DNA of 10,674 nt from Saprospiraceae bacterium (lineage in GTDB: Bacteria > Bacteroidota > Bacteroidia > Chitinophagales > Saprospiraceae): assembly GCA_014379065.1 (NCBI GenBank), contig JACMMM010000199.1, forward strand, positions 1 to 10,674, in the 5' to 3' direction. Shown piece by piece: positions 6,685 through 10,674 of this stretch (its first letter is position 1; every line of letters starts with the position of its first letter). The notes beneath the pieces were generated by a model, which saw only the letters and a list, made by a program, of their open reading frames with translations, was not told the origin of the DNA and did no database searches. Made by a program: the position numbers and the translations under genes.

Positions 6685-8454
6685 ATGGAATCCAACGAAT
6701 TAATCAACCGCGCGGTAAAATCCACACTAAACACCATCCAGATTGACGCTGGAACCCACAGGTCGGCAGGTTCCGCAAGGGGTTGCCTGATCGCCTATAA
6801 AGAAAGGCTGTTTTTTGTATGTGTTCAATATATTTCGGGTAAGTCAAGTCTGCAAATCGTGTTGGAAACAGGACAAGCGTTGGGGGCGACAACCGATCCA
6901 TTATTCGGGCTGCGTTTCAGTGATGCTTTGAATGTAGACCCATCAACAATAGAAGCGTCTGCGTTCAAAGAATTAGAATCTGTAAGCCTTTGTTATGCGG
7001 AAATTAAAGAGGCGCTTGAATTAAACCAAACAGCCGTAAAACTGGGTGCAATAACCATTTCAGCGGGGGAGAAAAAAACCATTTCTTCCAAGCTTGATTA
7101 CATGCACACAAAAGAAGAATCATTTGTTTTTTATGGAGGTACTATCGGTAGCGAGTCTATCGTGCACAGCGACAAAATTGTATTAGGCATAAAAAATGCC
7201 GGCAAAACCGGGCCTTTCGAACGGTTTATCATGGATGCATCCACACTAGAATCGCTTAATTTTAAGGCTACTATGGGTGCTCCTATGTTTTCTGAAACGG
7301 GAGAATTTGCCGCATTGGTCGCGCTTGCGGATTCGGAACAAAAACTTTTATACGGTTTTTCAGCAGCGGCGATCCAAAAAAACCTTGACGACTATATTCA
7401 TCAAAATCCAAAGGTTGTTGATGACGGCTTGGAAAGCTTTCATTTAAATCCTCTAAAAAAGGATTACATTACTTATTCTGTCCTATACGGAACCAACCGA
7501 GCTGCGCTGCAGAAATCAAATAAATTAGCTTACGGAGGCGCCAGGGATAAAAACTTAAACCTTGGTTATTGCAATATTAGTATTCCTTTGAAGCATGAAT
7601 TGGGTCAAATAGAGCGACCAGGCTGGTTCAATAAATTATTTTTTAATGAAAGTCCGGCAAAATATTTTACCATCCTATCCAATGAACAGACCGAAGAGGC
7701 CATATTTATAGATCTTCTCCGGCAAAAGCTCGGTCAATCCGACGAAAAAGATGTCTTGTTGTTTATTCATGGTTTCAATGTAGCATTTGATGAAGCCATG
7801 ATGCGTGCGGCTCAATTGGGTTATGATCTGAATTTCAAGGGGGGTGTAGCGGCTTTTTCATGGCCATCTCTGGGGACAATCAGCGGATATATCGCAGATT
7901 CGGACAGCGCCGGATATTCACGCGATCATTTATGCGCTTTTATCAAGTTGTTGATCCAATCCGGCACCCAAAAATTGCACATTATCGCACACAGTATGGG
8001 CAATGTGGTGTTGACTCAGGCACTGTTGCAATTGAAAAATGAAGGTATATTCCCAAATCCCATTATCCATCAGATAATTTTGGCTGCACCAGATCTGGAT
8101 AAGGATATATTCTTGAGTCAGATTTTACCTGCGATTAAAGGCGCATCCAAATTCACCCTTTATGCATCCGATAAAGACAACGCATTGCTTGCTGCAAAAA
8201 AAATCAGGCATGGTTATATCCGATTGGGAGAAGGCGGAGACGATATTGTAATAGTAGACGGGTTGGATTCGATAGATGCTTCCACCGTAGATACAAGTTT
8301 GCTCGGTCACGGTTATTTTTCGGATACACAGTCTTTATTAAATGATATCCATTTGGTACTGTTGGATTTACCGCCCGGCAAAAGAGTGCTGAATCCAAAA
8401 AGCAAATTGATTGATGGAATTTCAAAGGAATATTGGGTTTTTAAAAATTCGTAA
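6685..8454 (+). CDS. Degenerate trypsin-like domain fused to DUF900-type alpha/beta-hydrolase
   Basis: The protein has 589 residues from ATG 6685. An upstream in-frame ATG at 6583 would add 34 residues without recognisable character, so 6685, just after an A/T-rich stretch, is preferred. Residues ~260-560 match the DUF900 alpha/beta-hydrolase family (PF05990): YGTNR (268-272), LLFIHGFNVAFDEA (358-371) with the oxyanion-loop HGFN, FSWPS (391-395), nucleophile Ser437 in HSMGN, LAAPDLD (466-472), YASDKDNAL (493-501), and LGHGYF with the likely catalytic His542. The acid is Asp470 or an Asp around 525-531. Residues ~10-235 look like a chymotrypsin-fold peptidase of the kind linked to bacterial effectors (GSARGCLIAYKERLFFVCV; MGAPMF followed by ALVAL and YGFS), but the expected His and Ser are missing. 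No signal peptide or membrane segment is seen, so it is probably cytoplasmic. The substrate is unknown; esterase/lipase-type chemistry is inferred from the fold. The DUF900 half is secure, the N-terminal assignment tentative. Confidence 0.85.
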   Translation: MESNELINRAVKSTLNTIQIDAGTHRSAGSARGCLIAYKERLFFVCVQYISGKSSLQIVLETGQALGATTDPLFGLRFSDALNVDPSTIEASAFKELESVSLCYAEIKEALELNQTAVKLGAITISAGEKKTISSKLDYMHTKEESFVFYGGTIGSESIVHSDKIVLGIKNAGKTGPFERFIMDASTLESLNFKATMGAPMFSETGEFAALVALADSEQKLLYGFSAAAIQKNLDDYIHQNPKVVDDGLESFHLNPLKKDYITYSVLYGTNRAALQKSNKLAYGGARDKNLNLGYCNISIPLKHELGQIERPGWFNKLFFNESPAKYFTILSNEQTEEAIFIDLLRQKLGQSDEKDVLLFIHGFNVAFDEAMMRAAQLGYDLNFKGGVAAFSWPSLGTISGYIADSDSAGYSRDHLCAFIKLLIQSGTQKLHIIAHSMGNVVLTQALLQLKNEGIFPNPIIHQIILAAPDLDKDIFLSQILPAIKGASKFTLYASDKDNALLAAKKIRHGYIRLGEGGDDIVIVDGLDSIDASTVDTSLLGHGYFSDTQSLLNDIHLVLLDLPPGKRVLNPKSKLIDGISKEYWVFKNS

Positions 8455-8471
8455 ACATTCCTCCTGTTTAC
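8451..8471. terminator. Short hairpin holding both convergent stop codons, possible weak terminator
   Basis: GTAAAC (8451-8456) and GTTTAC (8466-8471) form a perfect 6-bp stem with a 9-nt loop. The plus-strand TAA of the hydrolase (8452-8454) lies in one arm and the minus-strand TAA of the SDR (8468-8470) in the other. On the minus strand the stem is followed after two bases by ATTTTT, so weak termination of the SDR transcript is plausible. On the plus strand there is no U-tract. The stem is A/T-rich and short. Confidence 0.35.
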
Positions 8472-9184
8472 TTCCCCGGCTGACTGGGCCTTACCTCGAT
8501 CTTGCTCGGCAGGGTGCGCGGGTTCATCTTCAACAGGTCCACGACCATTTGGCCAATATCTTCGGGCTGTATTTTCCAGGCATCGGCGGGGTTTGGCTCG
8601 TGGTTGTTGAAATGAGTAGCCACTGAGCCCGGCATAATAGTAGAACATTTGACCCCTGCATCTCGCAGATCAAGCATGACGGCCTGTGTGAAGCCCACCA
8701 GACCAAACTTGCTGGCATTGTAGGCGGCGCCCGCCGCGAAGAAATTGGTGCCCGCAAGACTGGCAATGCTGATAAAATAACCTTTTGATTGAATGAGCGC
8801 ATCCACTGCCGCTTTGAGGCTGTAAAAAACACCCGTCAAGTTGGTGTCCATGGTTTCATGCCATTGTTCTGGTGTAAGCGTGGTAATGGGCGCAAAATGG
8901 CCCAGTCCGGCATTGGCGATGAGTACGTCAAGGTTGCCAAAAGCTTCGAGCGTTTTGGCTACCGCATTTTTCTGGGCATCCAAATCCCGCACATCTGCCG
9001 CGATGGCGATGAGTTTCCCGGGGCCAATGCCGGAAAGTTGGCGAGCCGCCTGGTCGGCAGTTTCCTGATGGCGGCTGGTAATGGCCACGTTCATGCCTTC
9101 TTGGAGCATGCTTTCGGCGATACCGTAGCCGATGCCTTTGCTGCCCCCGGTGATCAGGGCTGTTTTTCCTTGTAAATTGTTCAT
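8468..9184 (-). CDS. Classical short-chain dehydrogenase/reductase (SDR), NADP(H)-type
   Basis: The protein is 238 residues from ATG 9184; a TTG six codons upstream (9202) is not needed, since MNNLQGKTALITGG is a typical SDR N-terminus. It has the cofactor motif TGGSKGIG (12-19), NAG (91-93), the structural Asn115, and the catalytic Ser142, Tyr155 and Lys159 (YNASK). SR at 37-38, at the end of the second strand with no acidic residue, favours NADP(H) over NAD(H). Enzymes of this type reduce carbonyls or oxidise alcohols; substrates vary too much to name one, though 3-oxoacyl-ACP-reductase-like and sepiapterin-reductase-like members look similar. At 238 residues it is near normal length and appears intact. 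It starts 46 bp after the stop of the adhesin gene on the same strand and could be its distal co-transcribed partner. It converges on the hydrolase gene with 13 bp between stop codons. Confidence 0.93.
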   Translation of the reverse strand: MNNLQGKTALITGGSKGIGYGIAESMLQEGMNVAITSRHQETADQAARQLSGIGPGKLIAIAADVRDLDAQKNAVAKTLEAFGNLDVLIANAGLGHFAPITTLTPEQWHETMDTNLTGVFYSLKAAVDALIQSKGYFISIASLAGTNFFAAGAAYNASKFGLVGFTQAVMLDLRDAGVKCSTIMPGSVATHFNNHEPNPADAWKIQPEDIGQMVVDLLKMNPRTLPSKIEVRPSQPGK

Positions 9185-9230
9185 AGTGCCCTTGAAACGC
9201 AACGAGCGGGAATTGGTTGAAACATGGACT

Positions 9231-10674
9231 TTACCTTATAATCAACACATTCCCATACTTGGCCCCCTCCCCTCCATCCCGCAGGAGTAATAAATAAAAA
9301 TAGGTCCCTTCTGGTAATTCTTTCCCGTCCTGGTCTACACCGTTCCACTGGTTATAATAGGGTTCCTTTTTATACACCACCTGTCCCCAGCGATTGAAAA
9401 TGACAATATCATTTTTGGCATATTTGGCCGAATCGGCTTCCAATTCCGGAAAGGTCAGCGTCGTGTTTGTTCCGGCGTTAGGCGTGATGACGCCGCTCCC
9501 GGAGTTACTCTTAACATCTATCAAAACGGTTGTTGAGGCCGTACAACCATTGATATCGGTTACAGTCAGGAAGTATAAAGAGGTAAAGACTGGGCTAGCG
9601 GTTGGGGTTTCGCAATCCGTGCAGCTCAAAAGAGGTCCCTTCCAGGTATAGGTGTATGGAATAGAACCGCCACTGATATTTGGTTCCAGATTGACTGATT
9701 CGTTTGGCTTGATCTGTCCGGGTTTGGGGATGTTCACCACAAGGTTACCATTCGGTGCATCTATCGTTGCCGTTTGTTGCCCGGTACAGCCGTCGCTGCC
9801 CTGTACGACGAGGGTGTACGTGCCGGGTGACAATTGATCAAAAGTGTTATCATCCTGGAAAACACCTCCTGGATTCAAGGCATATTGGTAAGGATCAGTA
9901 CCCGTGGCGACATCTGTGACCGTCAGCATCCCGTTGTTGTTTCCAAAACATGTGATGTTGGCTACCTCCACTTCAATGCCAGTGACAGGTATCCCGGTCT
10001 GGGCAACGTTTAAGACCGAGGTAGCGGTACAACCATTATTGTTTGTCGCAATAAGCTGGTAATCACCGCCCTTATCTATTACAGCATTGGCTGAAGATAC
10101 ACCACTGAGGATATGACCATTTACAGTACTCCACAGATATGTAAGCCCTGTTCCTGTTGCCATCAGCGTAATTTGAGCCGCGTTGCAATTGAGACTACCC
10201 GACGGTGTTGCGGAGGCAGTTACTGTAGGATATGAGGTGACCTGTACCGAGGCTGTACCGCTGCACCCTCCATTTTTTGAAACGGTAACCGCATAGGCAC
10301 CGCCTGTACCGATCATAATGGTCTGATTTGTTCCGCCGTTTGACCACATGTATTGGTCAAAGCCCGGCCCCGCGTCCAATTGTGCACTGGCACCGGGGCA
10401 TAAACCCATGGGTGCACTGATGGTCGTCATTAAGGTATTACTTTGCGTAACCGATTTAGTACCTGTACCCGAACAGCCATTTATATCAGTGACAGTTACA
10501 GTATAAGTACCTACGGCACTAACGTACAGGGTTTGGGTTGTATCATTCGTGGACCAATCGTACATCGCAAAGCCGGCCCCTGCATCAAGTAAAGTACTGT
10601 CATTCATGCAAAAAGTGCTCGAGCCGCTAATGACGGGCATTAGGGCCAGGATTTGCCCCACCACATGCGTATCC
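9231..10674 (-). CDS. Large T9SS-exported adhesin-like protein, C-terminal part, 5' end outside window
   Basis: The frame is open across the right edge; the in-frame GTG at 10664 is an internal Val, because coding sequence (DTHV) continues beyond it. About 480 C-terminal residues are visible. They begin with two similar PKD/Ig-like units sharing the pattern LDAG-x-GF-x2-Y-x-WS and GC-S-GT. A third PKD-like domain follows (SLNCNAAQITLMATG...YLWSTVNG), then a SprB-type repeat (PF13573) at about 9750-9990 with NITCFGNNNG, PYQYAL and LSPGTYTLVV. A further PKD-like domain and the sorting domain complete it. The T9SS moves such proteins across the outer membrane, where the C-terminal domain is recognised. 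SprB-like repeats occur in the gliding adhesin SprB of Flavobacterium. Adhesion, gliding or matrix roles are inferred; no enzyme domain is visible in this part. Confidence 0.92.
   Translation of the reverse strand, partial: DTHVVGQILALMPVISGSSTFCMNDSTLLDAGAGFAMYDWSTNDTTQTLYVSAVGTYTVTVTDINGCSGTGTKSVTQSNTLMTTISAPMGLCPGASAQLDAGPGFDQYMWSNGGTNQTIMIGTGGAYAVTVSKNGGCSGTASVQVTSYPTVTASATPSGSLNCNAAQITLMATGTGLTYLWSTVNGHILSGVSSANAVIDKGGDYQLIATNNNGCTATSVLNVAQTGIPVTGIEVEVANITCFGNNNGMLTVTDVATGTDPYQYALNPGGVFQDDNTFDQLSPGTYTLVVQGSDGCTGQQTATIDAPNGNLVVNIPKPGQIKPNESVNLEPNISGGSIPYTYTWKGPLLSCTDCETPTASPVFTSLYFLTVTDINGCTASTTVLIDVKSNSGSGVITPNAGTNTTLTFPELEADSAKYAKNDIVIFNRWGQVVYKKEPYYNQWNGVDQDGKELPEGTYFYLLLLRDGGEGAKYGNVLIIR
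9234..9494 (-). other. T9SS type-B sorting domain (gliding-motility-associated CTD, CHU_C family)
   Basis: The last 87 residues start at GVITPN and include IVIFNRWGQVVY, a Y-x4-W-x-G step (YYNQWNG), LPEGTYFYLLL and the terminal GNVLIIR. These match the TIGR04131/PF13585 C-terminal domain that directs export by the type IX system. The entry motif, usually TPNGDGxND, reads TPNAGTNTT here, so the acidic residues are missing. Confidence 0.9.

Noticed and set aside
8313..8648. Minus-strand 111-codon frame across the hydrolase/SDR junction
   Set aside because: It is antisense to the hydrolase 3' end and out of frame with the SDR, with no domain character.
9185..9202. TTG start for the SDR adding MRFKGT
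   Set aside because: The ATG at 9184 gives the normal SDR N-terminus with the first strand at the usual distance from TGGSKGIG.

Overview
The window most resembles a chromosome segment of a Bacteroidota bacterium, probably of the Saprospiraceae/Saprospiria type. It carries very large secreted proteins made of PKD-like and SprB-like repeats, and a type IX secretion (T9SS) type-B C-terminal sorting domain of the gliding-motility-associated (CHU_C) family. Start codons lack recognisable Shine-Dalgarno sequences and base composition is moderate. The taxon is inferred from protein style; there is no rRNA to confirm it.

Layout. (1) Positions 1-5494, minus strand: the first 1,831 codons of a giant secreted multidomain protein whose 3' end lies beyond the left edge. 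It has a signal peptide, a proprotein-convertase-type P-domain, two tandem four-cysteine modules, three PKD-like domains, and a composite repeat whose two full copies are each exactly 798 bp (266 residues). (2) Positions 5495-5722: a divergent intergenic region with a perfect 7-bp inverted repeat. (3) 5723-6529, plus: truA, tRNA pseudouridine synthase A, with no ATG, GTG or TTG at the expected start. (4) 6685-8454, plus: a two-domain protein with a degenerate trypsin-like N-terminal half and a DUF900-type alpha/beta-hydrolase with an apparently complete catalytic triad. (5) 8468-9184, minus: a classical short-chain dehydrogenase/reductase, convergent with gene 4; the two stop codons lie in opposite arms of a small hairpin. 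(6) 9231-10674, minus: the C-terminal part of a second giant T9SS-exported adhesin-like protein, whose 5' end lies beyond the right edge.

How they fit together. The two giant proteins are probably cell-surface or secreted factors using the T9SS; the sorting domain is visible only on the right-hand one. truA is housekeeping and seems to sit here by chance. The hydrolase fusion may be co-transcribed behind truA (155-bp gap). It has no signal peptide, so it is probably cytoplasmic, and it is the most unusual gene here. A link to defence or signalling is suggested only by its architecture. The SDR could be read as the distal gene of the right-hand adhesin transcript (46-bp gap). No tRNA, rRNA, CRISPR array, insertion sequence or phage gene was seen.
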